Position numbers and translations under genes: made by a program. The notes below the pieces were generated by a model. It was not told the origin of the DNA and did not search any database. It was given only the letters and a program-made list of their open reading frames with translations. From contig NZ_VFIE01000019.1 of the NCBI RefSeq assembly GCF_010119385.1, positions 262,302 to 326,301 of the forward strand: a stretch of 64,000 bases of DNA. The letters are read 5' to 3'. This document shows, one piece after another, positions 35,294 to 44,548 of this stretch. The DNA comes from Nesterenkonia haasae. GTDB lineage: Bacteria > Actinomycetota > Actinomycetes > Actinomycetales > Micrococcaceae. Positions within the stretch are counted from its first letter, which is position 1. The number at the start of each line of letters is the position of its first letter.

Positions 35294-36892
35294 TCAGTCC
35301 GCCGGGCTGAGCTCAGCAATATCGATGGTCCAGTTGGAGTTGTAGGTGACTCCATCCACCCCTGAGGATGCGAAGCTGCGCGCGGGAACCAGGAGCGGGA
35401 CAAAGGGTCCCTCTTCCTGCATGGCGGTCGCATAGTCAGTGAAGGCCTGCTCGCGCTCATCGAGGTCCGTTGCTGTTCTCGCCTCAGTGACCAGATCTGC
35501 AATATCGGGGGCGTCGTCCGCGGTCCAGCCGGAGCGGGTTCCGACTGTCTCATCGGGCCCGAAGGGCAGGAATGAGGAGGAGTCTGCGAAGTCCGGGCCC
35601 CAGTACCACATGGCGAAATCTGCGGTGCCTTCAACGTAGGGGTCGATTTCGGAGGCAAACGGTGCCGGGGCTAGGTCAACGTTGATCTCAGCCTCCGCGA
35701 GCTGCGATTGAATCCGTTCTGCGAGCGTTGTGAAGTCCACCCCGCCAATGGGCTGATCATTGGGGAATCGCAGCGTGAGGGTCTCACCGTCGTAGCCGGA
35801 TTCCTCGAGGGCTTCCGCAGCGCGGTCAAGGTCCTGCTCGACACCCTCTTCTGGAGCTCCGAGGAACATGGGCGGAATCACACCAGTTGCCTGGGCTGCA
35901 CCGTCACCGGCGAGTTCCAGGATCGAGTCGTAGTCCAGTGCGTAGCGGACGGCTTCTGCGAATGAAGGGTTGGCCAGGTCGCCGAAGACGCCCTCGTCCT
36001 GGTTGACGAGCAGGAAGATGGTCTGCGCGCCGGGACCAGCGGTGATATCGAAATCCTCACCCAGTTCGGCGACCTGATCTCCGGAGAGATCGAGGGCCAG
36101 GTGGGAGTCGCCACCGCGGAGGTTGGTGAGCTGAGTGGCCGCCTCTGAGACGTTGCGGATGACCACGCGTTCAAACTGTGCGGGCTGATCCCCGTTGTAT
36201 TCATCGTTGGGCACCAGGACCACCTGAGATGTCAGATCGAAAGTCTCCAACTGGTATGGGCCTGAGCCTACCGAGGTGCCGTTGAGGAATTCTTCAGCTT
36301 CGTCGGAATCGTCCGTGGTTCCGCCATTTTCCTCTACAGCCTCGGAGTTGAGGATCGACAGCGCGGGGTTGGTCACGATGGCGGGAAGCTGCAGGTAGGG
36401 CTCCTCTGTGGTGATGCGCACTGTCATGTCATCGACTTTTTCGATCTCAATGCCGACGACGAGGTGGTTCGCTTTGGAGGATTCCATCCCTTGGAGGCGT
36501 TCGAAGGAAAAGACGACGTCGTCAGCGTCGATGGCGGAGCCGTCGGAGAAGACACGATCCTCCTCGAGCGTAAAGGTGAATTCGGTGGCGTCGTCGTTCA
36601 CCTCCATCGTGGCAAGGCCGGGCACGGGTTCTGATTCGTCGTCGCCCTCGAATGTCAGCAACGTTTCGTACAGCGGGTGCAGGACGGTGGAGCCTGTGGG
36701 AACGTAGTTGCGGCCCGGATCGCCCGTCTCTAGGGAGAACGCTGTGTCGATGACGAGGGTGCCGCCGGTGCTCTGGCCGGTGTCATCATCGGATTCGGAC
36801 TGGGCGCCGGTGTTGCCTCCCGAACAGGCGGTGAGAGCTAGGGATCCGGCCAGAAACAGCGCAGCTGTTCGGCGTACTCGTGGTGCGGACAT
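35294..36892 (-). CDS. Dipeptide-type ABC importer solute-binding lipoprotein
   Basis: 532 residues from ATG 36892 (AAGAGGA ribosome site). Lipobox LTAC at about residues 20-23. Family 5 features include PTGSTVLHPLYETLLTFEGDD and LEEDRVFSDGSAIDADDVVFSFERL. The substrate may be a peptide, gamma-glutamyl compound or other small polar molecule. The nearby gamma-glutamyltransferase hints at gamma-glutamyl peptides, but this is not shown by the sequence. Confidence 0.88.
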   Translation of the reverse strand: MSAPRVRRTAALFLAGSLALTACSGGNTGAQSESDDDTGQSTGGTLVIDTAFSLETGDPGRNYVPTGSTVLHPLYETLLTFEGDDESEPVPGLATMEVNDDATEFTFTLEEDRVFSDGSAIDADDVVFSFERLQGMESSKANHLVVGIEIEKVDDMTVRITTEEPYLQLPAIVTNPALSILNSEAVEENGGTTDDSDEAEEFLNGTSVGSGPYQLETFDLTSQVVLVPNDEYNGDQPAQFERVVIRNVSEAATQLTNLRGGDSHLALDLSGDQVAELGEDFDITAGPGAQTIFLLVNQDEGVFGDLANPSFAEAVRYALDYDSILELAGDGAAQATGVIPPMFLGAPEEGVEQDLDRAAEALEESGYDGETLTLRFPNDQPIGGVDFTTLAERIQSQLAEAEINVDLAPAPFASEIDPYVEGTADFAMWYWGPDFADSSSFLPFGPDETVGTRSGWTADDAPDIADLVTEARTATDLDEREQAFTDYATAMQEEGPFVPLLVPARSFASSGVDGVTYNSNWTIDIAELSPAD

Positions 36893-36949
36893 GAATGTTC
36901 CTCTTCTCATCAAGGGGGAGCAACGCTGTGGTTGCCGTGGTGCGATGGT

Positions 36950-37276
36950 TTACAGATGTGCCCGTGAGGCTTGGTGAATACTCTCAAGCGCAGACCCACG
37001 GGAGCTCTGGCTGACCTCGTCTTTGAGGTAATTGTTGATTTCCGCGGTTGTTGACTGCCGCCATGGGTGCTGCACCCAACGGTCGTAGTCTTCGCCGGAG
37101 TTCCACAGGGCAGTGACCATCAGGCGATCGTCGTGGTCCGCGTCCGGGTACAGTTCCGTGGCGATGCATCCGGCGTACTCCACCGCCTTCTCCAGGGCCG
37201 CTGATTCCTTGTACCAAGAAACAAGGGCATCACGCTGTCCCGGTTTAGCCTCCAGTGTCAGGAAGGTTCTGATCAT
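36950..37276 (-). CDS. Small antibiotic-biosynthesis-monooxygenase (ABM) fold protein
   Basis: 108 residues from ATG 37276. The pattern MIRTFLTLEAKPGQRDALVSWY, then GCIATELYPDADHDDRLMVTALWNSGEDYDRW, fits the ferredoxin-like ABM/dimeric alpha-beta barrel family. Members include cofactor-free monooxygenases and stress proteins. It lies between the importer and the divergent XRE regulator. The role is unknown. Confidence 0.75.
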   Translation of the reverse strand: MIRTFLTLEAKPGQRDALVSWYKESAALEKAVEYAGCIATELYPDADHDDRLMVTALWNSGEDYDRWVQHPWRQSTTAEINNYLKDEVSQSSRGSALESIHQASRAHL

Positions 37277-37470
37277 GTGCTGAACTCCAAGGTCGAAAAT
37301 TTCTGTATAAGCAAAGGTATACCCTCTTATAACGATAGTCATCAGTTTCGCTCTAATGCGTCAAAAGTTTTACCCAACCGAAACATGTGAACCTTCTCCG
37401 GCCAGAGGGTGGCTCGGAGGCGACTATTGTTGTGCTTGTGATCGTGGGGATCAACGTGAAAGTGGAGGGT

Positions 37471-38085
37471 ATGAGCCCAGATGGTGTAGGGAACCGTGCC
37501 GAGAAGGGCGAATCGTCGGAGACCGACGGGGTGCTCAGCAATTTGGGGGCCCGGATCCGAGAACTGAGGAAGAATCGCGGCATGACGCTCTCCGACCTTG
37601 CGGAGCAGGGCGGGTACAGCGAAGGCTACATCTCTGCTGTGGAAACCTCGGCCACAGTGCCCAGCTTGAGCGCCCTGAGTACGCTCGCGGCTGTGCTCCG
37701 GGTCGACGTCTCGGCATTCTTCCCTCGTGAGGTGGAGCCTGAGGTGACCGTGCACCGGGCAGGCTCTCCCCATCACCTGAAATTCTCAGAGTCGAGCACG
37801 GAGTCGTACTCGCTGCTGTCCTCCCGCCTGGATAATCCCTCCTACACAGCGTTGCGCCACGAATTTTCGGCCATAGACTCCAGCGCGACGTATCGGTATG
37901 TGGGTGAGCGCTTCTGTCTGGTCCTGCAGGGCGAGGTGACATTTTCCTTCGGGTCCGAAACCTTCAGTCTGGGCCCGCGCGAATCGCTGCACTATTCCTC
38001 TCATCCCGAGCACGCGCTGTCCATCGATGACGGGACGGGAAGTGTCGAACTCCTGTGGATCGTCACTCCGGCGCTGGTGCGGTGA
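37471..38085 (+). CDS. XRE-family regulator with cupin domain (first of two)
   Basis: About 204 residues from ATG 37471; GTG 37456 with GGGGA upstream is an equally plausible start. Helix-turn-helix: LGARIRELRKNRGMTLSDLA, then GGYSEGYISAVETSATVPSL. The C-terminal cupin (FCLVLQGEVTFSFGSETFSLGPRESLHYSS) is the usual small-molecule sensor. It is divergent from the ABM/importer genes and just upstream of a second, related regulator. Confidence 0.87.
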   Translation: MSPDGVGNRAEKGESSETDGVLSNLGARIRELRKNRGMTLSDLAEQGGYSEGYISAVETSATVPSLSALSTLAAVLRVDVSAFFPREVEPEVTVHRAGSPHHLKFSESSTESYSLLSSRLDNPSYTALRHEFSAIDSSATYRYVGERFCLVLQGEVTFSFGSETFSLGPRESLHYSSHPEHALSIDDGTGSVELLWIVTPALVR

Positions 38086-38090
38086 GCCGG

Positions 38091-38624
38091 ATGAATACTG
38101 AGCACCTGGGTTTCCGCCTCGGTGAGGCCATTCGTCGCCGGAGAAAAGACGCCCGCCTGACCCTGACCCAAGTCGCGCGCAGAGCCGACATCTCGGTGTC
38201 TCATCTGTCCAACATTGAAAACGGCCTTTCGATTGCCTCCTTGCCGCTGTTGGCCAAGGTCGCAGCGGCGCTGAACACGAGCCTGGCTGAACTGACCCGA
38301 GACGAGAACAGACTCGTGGTCCAACAGTCACATCTTCCGGGTCCTCGGGAGGGCTGGCGGGAACTCTCCCACCCCTCACTTGAGACTCGCATCATGGCGG
38401 GCGCCTTCGACGCCGGAGACAACCTGGACTTTCCGCTGCCGCTGAGCGGACACGACTGCTTTCTGACAATGCTGAGCGGTTCAGCTGTAGTCACCATCGA
38501 CGGCGCCGAGTACTCACTTGCGCCCGGTGACGCACTTGATGCTCGAAGCGTGCTCAGTGCGATGATCCATGTCACCGAGGACGCGGACATCCTTGTCTCG
38601 ACCACCCCGAGCTCGGGATCCTAG
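38091..38624 (+). CDS. XRE-family regulator with cupin domain (second of two)
   Basis: 177 residues from ATG 38091. HTH: LGEAIRRRRKDARLTLTQVA, then ADISVSHLSNIENGLSIAS. The C-terminal half-cupin is FLTMLSGSAVVTIDGAEYSLAPGDAL. It shares the architecture of the preceding gene, five bases away, and is probably a diverged tandem duplicate. It is convergent with the gamma-glutamyltransferase gene. Confidence 0.85.
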   Translation: MNTEHLGFRLGEAIRRRRKDARLTLTQVARRADISVSHLSNIENGLSIASLPLLAKVAAALNTSLAELTRDENRLVVQQSHLPGPREGWRELSHPSLETRIMAGAFDAGDNLDFPLPLSGHDCFLTMLSGSAVVTIDGAEYSLAPGDALDARSVLSAMIHVTEDADILVSTTPSSGS

Positions 38625-38632
38625 ACCGCAGG

Positions 38633-40414
38633 TCAGCGCCCTACTGCATAACCTTGTGCTCCGCGCGGGTTGGCGCCGGCGCGCAGCCACCCGCCGTCTT
38701 TGGCCACCGCGGAGAGACGACCTTCAGTCCATCCCCCACCGACCTTGAGGTCGTGCCCCCGGCGGCGAAGATCGTCCAAAACGGAGGCCGGGAAGCGGTC
38801 CTCGATCATCACCTGGGCAGGGAACGCCTCCCGCGGATAGAACGAACTCGGCACATGGGTGGAATGGAACGCTGGAGCGTCTATGGCTTCCTGGAGGTTC
38901 ATTCCACCGTGGACGACGTTGAGGAACAGCTGCAGGTTCCACTGATCCTGGGAGTCACCACCGGGGGTCCCAAAGGCCATCCACGGTTTACCATCACGCA
39001 GCGCAAAGGACGGCGACAAAGTGGTCCGGGGACGAGCTCCAGGTCGCAGAGAATTCGGCAGTCCGTCCTGCAGCCAGAACATCTGCGCTCTTGAACTCAG
39101 GCAGAATCCGAGTTCGGGAATCGTCGGAGAGGCTTGGAGCCATCCACCCGAGGGTGTCGCAGCAACCATCATGCCGCCGGAGTCGACGACGTCGACGTGG
39201 CAGGTATCTCCGCGAGTGTCGCCGTTATGAGCCACCGTCGGTTCTCCCACACCAGCGATTTCAGCACTCGGGCCTACTTCTGGGTAGTGCGGCAGCTGAG
39301 GCTGGCGACCGCCCGGTGCACCGGGAATGAGTTCCCGCGACGCGGCATGGTCATCGATCAGCGCCCGGCGCCGGATGGTGTACTCAGGACTGAGAAGATC
39401 CTGCAGGGGGACATCGGTGAAGCGTGGATCGCCGTACCAAGCCTCCCGGTCGGCGAATGCCAATTTTCCGGTCTCCACCATCACATGGACCCAATCAGCG
39501 GAGCCTACCGGCACTGAATCCAGGGCGTATCCCTCCAGCAGAGCGAGCTGCTGAAGCATCACCGGCCCCTGGCCCCATGGGCCGGTCTTGCACACGGTGT
39601 AGTTCTGATAATCGAAGGTCGCCGGGGCTTCGACCTCGGCATGCCACTCGGACATGTCCTGGCCGGTGAGCAGCCCAGAATGCCGGTGACCGCTGGTGTC
39701 TCTAACAGAGTTGTCGCGGCAGAATGCTTCGATGGCCTCAGCGACGAAGCCTGAATACCAGGCCTGCTGGGCGGCGTCGAGCTGTTTATCCCGGTCTCCA
39801 CCAGCAGCTTCTGCCTCATTGATGAGGCGGCTGAACGTGCGAGCGAGCACGGTGTTGCGAAATCGACTGTTGGGGGCGGGCACGTGACCGCCAGAGAGCC
39901 AGGTGGCTGCGGAGGTCGGCCAGTCGTTGGCGAACATCTCCTGCACGGTTTCGATGGTTCGGGAGACTCTGCTGAGCACCGGATGCCCCTGGTCGGCGAA
40001 CCGGACCGCCGGGCTGAGAACCTCACGCAGACTCATAGTCCCGTGGCGTTGAAGCAAGGTCAGCCAGGCGCCGAATGCGCCGGGGACAACTGCGGAGAGA
40101 AGCCCAGTGCCCGGCATGATGTCTAGGCCCATTTCTTTCAGCCGTTCCACCGTGGCAGCTTGGGGCGCTGTGCCCTGACCGTTGATCACCTCCACCTGCT
40201 GCTCGGTCTCAGACCAGACCAGGATGGGGGCTTCCCCACCGGGCCCGTTGAGGTGGGGTTCCACCACTTGGAGGACGAACCCGGATGCTACTGCCGCATC
40301 GGCGGCATTGCCTCCGCGTTCAAGGATGCTCATACCGGTCTGAGAAGCCAGCCAGTGGGTGGAGGAGACCATTCCGAAGTCGCCGAGCAGTTCAGGTCGC
40401 GTTGACTCAAGCAT
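38633..40414 (-). CDS. ggt: Gamma-glutamyltransferase / glutathione hydrolase family
   Basis: 593 residues from ATG 40414. An N-terminal nucleophile hydrolase made as one chain and self-cleaved. The large-subunit motif GMSILERGGNAADAAVASGFVLQVVEPHLNGPGGEA is split over residues 25-60. The processing threonine is at about residue 404 in RGDTCHVDVVD, and the downstream oxyanion region is TPSGGWLQASP. There is no obvious signal peptide, so a cytoplasmic role in gamma-glutamyl peptide or amide breakdown is likely. Some relatives are cephalosporin acylases; the sequence does not exclude that. Confidence 0.88.
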   Translation of the reverse strand: MLESTRPELLGDFGMVSSTHWLASQTGMSILERGGNAADAAVASGFVLQVVEPHLNGPGGEAPILVWSETEQQVEVINGQGTAPQAATVERLKEMGLDIMPGTGLLSAVVPGAFGAWLTLLQRHGTMSLREVLSPAVRFADQGHPVLSRVSRTIETVQEMFANDWPTSAATWLSGGHVPAPNSRFRNTVLARTFSRLINEAEAAGGDRDKQLDAAQQAWYSGFVAEAIEAFCRDNSVRDTSGHRHSGLLTGQDMSEWHAEVEAPATFDYQNYTVCKTGPWGQGPVMLQQLALLEGYALDSVPVGSADWVHVMVETGKLAFADREAWYGDPRFTDVPLQDLLSPEYTIRRRALIDDHAASRELIPGAPGGRQPQLPHYPEVGPSAEIAGVGEPTVAHNGDTRGDTCHVDVVDSGGMMVAATPSGGWLQASPTIPELGFCLSSRAQMFWLQDGLPNSLRPGARPRTTLSPSFALRDGKPWMAFGTPGGDSQDQWNLQLFLNVVHGGMNLQEAIDAPAFHSTHVPSSFYPREAFPAQVMIEDRFPASVLDDLRRRGHDLKVGGGWTEGRLSAVAKDGGWLRAGANPRGAQGYAVGR

Positions 40415-40489
40415 GACACCAGCATAGTTGCCTAGGTCAACTATCGGCTGGACCGGTGGTTCAGTCGGTCTTCCCCCATGAGTAAGGGC

Positions 40490-40679
40490 ACAGCGCCGAC
40501 ACTCCGGGTGTCCCACGGGTTCATCGTTCGAGGCGCGGTCAGAACTTGCTGGGGCACCGCGGAGTTAGCCGCTGCTGATCGGGATGCGGCATTCCCTCGG
40601 AGAGGAGAACTTCATGAGCACCGGGTCCACACCGCGTTCCTTGGCCACACTTCATCAGGACGAGGACGGGCTGGCGACC
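40490..40679 (+). pseudogene. Truncated flp-type pilin gene with its leader (left copy of a direct repeat)
   Basis: From ATG 40614 the first 65 bp match the intact pilin gene at 58470 at 59 positions with no gap. They encode MSTGSTPRSLATLHQDEDGLAT, after which similarity stops abruptly at about 40679 before the membrane segment. Similarity also runs upstream through the ribosome site (GGAGAAC), GCTGATCGGGATGCGGC and GCCGACACTCCG (near 40495). It is a broken copy left at the edge of the accessory block. An alpha/beta hydrolase stop follows at 40716. Confidence 0.88.
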
Positions 40680-40715
40680 ACGCTCCCAAGGCATATCCAA
40701 CACCAGCTGGTCCGT

Positions 40716-41573
40716 TCAATGCGTGTGACGTGCAGCGCTCAAATAGTCGAGCAGTAGTTCATTGAAGATCTCTGGCTGGTCCTGGTGTGCCTGGTGCCCC
40801 GCGTCGGGAATCTCCGAGTAGCGAGCCTGTGGGTCCCTTTCCAACCAGTGCTGAGCGGTCATCACGGTCAGCCGTCCAGAGCCACTGATATCCTGCTCGC
40901 CCCGAATGATGAGCAGTGGAACCTGAATCGAACGACCTTGCAATCCACGCCCAGCCTCCCGAGCTGCTTCCGTGAGCCACCGGAAATTCTCTTTAGTGAC
41001 ATTCTGCGTCACAGTCTGGACGTATTCCTGCGCCTCCGGTGTAAGTGCAGTACCCTTGGGCAATTGCCGCAGGAGCAACGATGTCGGGAGCAAACCAGCG
41101 ACGCATGCGGAGATGCGCCACAGTGCTGTCATTCGTTTGGCCAGCCGCGGGTTTTCAGGATTGATGCAGGGAGACCCAATCGTCACGAGTCCGGCAACCC
41201 GTTCGGGTGCCACCAATGCCACGTGCTGCGAGATCATGCCGCCCAGGGACTGCCCTACAAGGAAAACCGGCTCAATAGGCCCTAGCGCATCTAACACGGC
41301 AAGCAGGTCGGTTCCCATTTGGGCTACGGAAGGTCTCTCCACCCCGCGCGGGAGGGATTCGCCGTGACCTGCTACATCCCAGAGAAGCACACAATAACCT
41401 GCGGCGACTAAGGGTTGAACTTGAGCGTCGAACATGTGCCGGTCCATCCAACCACCATGGGTGAACACGACCAAAGGTCCATTAGTCGACCCGTGCAGTT
41501 CCGCTTTTATTACAGCCTCCGGCCGCTCAATCTGCAGAGGTTGTTGAACCCACCCAGCCTCCCCATCAGTCAT
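40716..41573 (-). CDS. Alpha/beta hydrolase
   Basis: 285 residues. Oxyanion motif VFTHGGWMD, nucleophile elbow FLVGQSLGGMISQHVAL, acid residue in LLIIRGEQDIS and histidine in PDAGHQAHQDQPE. A general esterase/hydrolase of unknown substrate. It ends 37 bp from the broken pilin copy, so it is the first complete gene of the inserted block. Confidence 0.87.
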   Translation of the reverse strand: MTDGEAGWVQQPLQIERPEAVIKAELHGSTNGPLVVFTHGGWMDRHMFDAQVQPLVAAGYCVLLWDVAGHGESLPRGVERPSVAQMGTDLLAVLDALGPIEPVFLVGQSLGGMISQHVALVAPERVAGLVTIGSPCINPENPRLAKRMTALWRISACVAGLLPTSLLLRQLPKGTALTPEAQEYVQTVTQNVTKENFRWLTEAAREAGRGLQGRSIQVPLLIIRGEQDISGSGRLTVMTAQHWLERDPQARYSEIPDAGHQAHQDQPEIFNELLLDYLSAARHTH

Positions 41574-41592
41574 GTTTGTCCCTCTCCCCTAA

Positions 41593-41769
41593 ATGCGGAC
41601 ACTGATGATACTTTCACCATTATTCGCGTCTTCTATCGGTACGGAAGCGTCTACGAAGACCTCCTTGAGCTACTACGAGGCGAAACCGGATGTGCTGTTC
41701 TTCGGTCCCCAGGAACCGATCGCTGCCTCCTTTGGCTCCGCTATGGGTGCTCTCAACGCTGCAAGCTAG
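41593..41769 (+). other. Possible small ORF or C-terminal gene fragment
   Basis: A 58-codon reading ends with YYEAKPDVLFFGPQEPIAAS and a TAG that touches the ABC permease stop. Composition looks protein-like, but there is no ribosome site and I do not recognise the family. It is possibly the tail of a lost gene. Confidence 0.3.
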
Positions 41770-42623
41770 CGAGCGACTTTCTTGGGGAAGAGTACAGCTG
41801 CCATCCACACTGCCAGCACTACGAATCCTGTGCACCACAGGATTCCGATCCACCATTCGTTGCCGGGGGTTTCGCCGTTCAGCGAGGCGCGGGAGGCGTC
41901 GATGATTGGGGTCATGGGCTGGTGCTGAGCGAAGCCTTGGAGCCAGTTGGGCATCGATTCCACTGGAGCGAAGCCTGATGAGACGTAGGGTAGGAACAGC
42001 AGCATAAATCCATATCCGCTGGCTGATTCGGCAGAACCTGCGACCATGCCGAGGACGGCGAAGACGACGGTGATCACCAGGATCCATAGGGCGACCAGTC
42101 CGACTGAGCCGGCCAACTGTGCAGCAGATGCATCAGTGCGGAACCCGACAGCCAGCGCGACAGCGAAGACCACCGCGGTGGCCATTAAGTTGCGCACCAT
42201 TGACGAGACCGTGTGTCCCAGCAGTACGGTGACTGAGGGGAAGGGCATCGTGCGCAGTCGGTTCATAAATCCGGTGGTCATATCGTTACTAACCACCACA
42301 GCCGTGTATGAAGCGCCGAAGCCGGCTGCCGTCACCACGATTGCAGGCAGCACATAAGAGAGGTATTGAGCGCTGGAGGTCGCGCCATCGCCGGTGACGT
42401 CCATCGCCCCGCCCATCACATAGGTGAAGATCAGCATGAGCATGATCGGCAGGATCACAGCCATCAGCAGAGATTCGGCATCACGAAAGGAGTGCTTGAG
42501 ACTCCGCACCGAAAAGACAATCAAACCTGTCACGAAGTTAGCGCCAGACATCGGTTCGGCGCTGTGCGTTTCGATGTTGCGGGCAGGCACTCTGGATGTA
42601 GGTCGAGTGGCAGTCTTAGTCAC
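41766..42623 (-). CDS. ABC-2 type exporter permease (DrrB-like)
   Basis: 285 residues with six predicted helices, starting after a roughly 35-residue cytoplasmic N-terminus. The ABC-2 signature region is LQGFAQHQPMTPIIDASRASLNG. Overlaps the ATPase gene by 4 bp. It forms a drug or lipid exporter with the DrrA-like ATPase. Confidence 0.9.
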   Translation of the reverse strand: MTKTATRPTSRVPARNIETHSAEPMSGANFVTGLIVFSVRSLKHSFRDAESLLMAVILPIMLMLIFTYVMGGAMDVTGDGATSSAQYLSYVLPAIVVTAAGFGASYTAVVVSNDMTTGFMNRLRTMPFPSVTVLLGHTVSSMVRNLMATAVVFAVALAVGFRTDASAAQLAGSVGLVALWILVITVVFAVLGMVAGSAESASGYGFMLLFLPYVSSGFAPVESMPNWLQGFAQHQPMTPIIDASRASLNGETPGNEWWIGILWCTGFVVLAVWMAAVLFPKKVAR

Positions 42624-43543
42624 TGGGAGACCTCTTTCTTGTCGCTTTTCGTTGTTGGTGATACTGAGGGTGATCGCGCGCCGGTGAGTTCCAGGAAGAC
42701 CTCATCCAAAGTCGGTTTGCGCACAGTCACGCTGACCTCGGGCCGCTGCTGAGATATGGCTGCCAGTTGCTGAGCCAGGTCCGCGGCATCTCCTTGAGTG
42801 GGAAGGGTCTCGATGATGTGCCCGGCATCGTCGTGCAGTTGGATGGTGGAACCGCCAACCCGCTGTTTCAGCTGGACGGCGGTTCCCTCAGCGACGATCC
42901 CACCGCCGTGTAGCACCATGATGCGCTCGGCGAGCACATCTGCCTCCTCCAGGTACTGGGTGGTCAGGAAGATCGAGGTCCCGGCAGCAGCCAGAGTATT
43001 GATCTCATCCCAGAGCGCCTGCCGGCTGCGGGTGTCCAAACCTGTGGTCGGTTCGTCGAGGAAGATCAGCTGAGGGCCGGCGATGAGACTGGCTGCGATG
43101 TCTAGCTTGCGTCTCATGCCGCCCGAGTATGTGGCCACCCGTTTAGCGGCCGCCTTAGACAACTCGAAGCGCTCCAGAAGCTCATCGGACCGCCGTTTGG
43201 CGTCACGTCGGGAGAGTCCGAAGAGCTGCCCCATCATCACCATGTTTTCTATACCGGAGAGTGCGCCATCCACCGCTGCATACTGCCCAGTCAGGGAAAT
43301 CAGGCCTTGGAGCTTTTTGCGGTCACGGTGAACATCGAGGCCCAGTACGCGCGCCTCACCCGAACTGAACGGGATCAGTGTCGAGAGGATATTGACCAGC
43401 GTGGTCTTGCCGGCGCCGTTGGGTCCCAACAGGGCATGAACTCCTTGCGGAAGGGTGATGTGTAAGTCGTTCAGGACTTGGTGTTTGCCGTAGCTCTTGG
43501 AGAGTCCTGAGATCTCGACGAGTGGCATGTTTGTGTAGGTCAT
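42620..43543 (-). CDS. ABC exporter ATPase (DrrA-like)
   Basis: 307 residues from ATG 43543 (MTYTNMPLVEISGLSKSYGK). Walker A LLGPNGAGKTT, signature YSGGMRRKLDIAAS, Walker B LIFLDEPTTGLDTRSR and the daunorubicin-type C-terminal domain. The start codon lies inside the TetR operator and has no ribosome site in front, so translation may be leaderless. Confidence 0.92.
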   Translation of the reverse strand: MTYTNMPLVEISGLSKSYGKHQVLNDLHITLPQGVHALLGPNGAGKTTLVNILSTLIPFSSGEARVLGLDVHRDRKKLQGLISLTGQYAAVDGALSGIENMVMMGQLFGLSRRDAKRRSDELLERFELSKAAAKRVATYSGGMRRKLDIAASLIAGPQLIFLDEPTTGLDTRSRQALWDEINTLAAAGTSIFLTTQYLEEADVLAERIMVLHGGGIVAEGTAVQLKQRVGGSTIQLHDDAGHIIETLPTQGDAADLAQQLAAISQQRPEVSVTVRKPTLDEVFLELTGARSPSVSPTTKSDKKEVSQ

Positions 43544-43570
43544 AAACAGATTATGACACACACTGTGTAT
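43542..43570. promoter_or_regulatory. TetR operator between divergent ABC exporter and regulator
   Basis: Inverted repeat: arms ATAAACAG (43542-43549) and CTGTGTAT (43563-43570), 7 of 8 matching, 13-bp spacer. A second copy with perfect arms lies at 49104-49132 as an orphan. Confidence 0.75.
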
Positions 43571-43598
43571 GAAATGCACCTCCGTAAATGGTGAGAGA

Positions 43599-44384
43599 AT
43601 GAAGAACATGGCTGAAACCACTGATACCGGGCTCCCCCGCGCGGTCGCCATCGCTTGGGGAATGCAGGAAGTGCCCCAGCGCGGGCCGAGTCGAGGGATG
43701 AGCCATGAACGGATAGTGAAAGCTGCCATCGAGGTTGCCGACAACGAAGGGCTGGCCGCGGTGACCATGCAGGCGGTCGCCAAGCCTTTGGGCTTCACCA
43801 CGATGTCTCTCTATCGCTACGTCTCCAGTAAGGATGAGCTGCTGAGGCTTATGCAGGATGCCGCACTGACGATTCCTGAGAAAGTCGAACTTCCAACTGA
43901 CTGGCGAGAGGCGTTACGAGTCTGGGCTGGAGTGGTCCGCGAGGCGTACCGTGCCCACCCGTGGGTGTTGGAGATCCCTCGCGGCCCGGTCTCCATCCTG
44001 ATGCCGAACAGCGTCCGGGCAGCGAACCTGGGCCTGGGCGCCATGAAGGATCTGCCACTGGCCGACGATGTCAAGATTGGCGTGATCCTGGTAATCTCCC
44101 AGCATGTTGCCTCCTCCGTGGAACTGGAGCGAGACCTCGCCCAGGAAGGCATCGTTGCCGTTCCGGCAGAGGGGGTCGCAGTTCTCGCAGAAGTTATTAC
44201 ACCAGAGCGGTTTCCGCACTTGGCGCCGGTGATGAAATCCGGCAACTACATCGATGACGAGGTTCCTGTAGTTGAGAACGGCGACGGCATCGATGCCGAG
44301 TACGATCTAGGTCTCAACCTCATCATCTCCGGCCTCGAAACAATGGAACAGCAAGGAACACCGGTCAACGACGCCACCAAGTAG
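43599..44384 (+). CDS. TetR-family regulator of the adjacent exporter
   Basis: About 261 residues from ATG 43599 (ATG 43608 is also possible). HTH segment: GMSHERIVKAAIEVADNEGL, then AAVTMQAVAKPLGFTTMSLYRYVSSKDELLRLM over two lines of the fold. The C-terminal half is of the tetracycline-repressor-like class with a proline/aromatic-rich pocket. It is divergent from the DrrAB-like exporter; local repression is the standard arrangement. Confidence 0.87.
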   Translation: MKNMAETTDTGLPRAVAIAWGMQEVPQRGPSRGMSHERIVKAAIEVADNEGLAAVTMQAVAKPLGFTTMSLYRYVSSKDELLRLMQDAALTIPEKVELPTDWREALRVWAGVVREAYRAHPWVLEIPRGPVSILMPNSVRAANLGLGAMKDLPLADDVKIGVILVISQHVASSVELERDLAQEGIVAVPAEGVAVLAEVITPERFPHLAPVMKSGNYIDDEVPVVENGDGIDAEYDLGLNLIISGLETMEQQGTPVNDATK

Positions 44385-44548
44385 CAGTCAGTCTTGTATC
44401 CAACCAAAGAAACTGCTCGTTCCTTGAGTGTTCACCAGGGTCCCAAGCTCTGGACTCACGTCTAGTGCCAAAGTGCCTCCAACGGCGTCTTACTGGGAGC
44501 TGTCTGACAGATTCGAGGGGGTTCCGGCAAAGTGAGGAGCCCCCGCTC

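Noticed and set aside
40478-40765. 95-codon reading across the pilin remnant
   Set aside because: The real homology is in another frame from ATG 40614 and stops at 40679.
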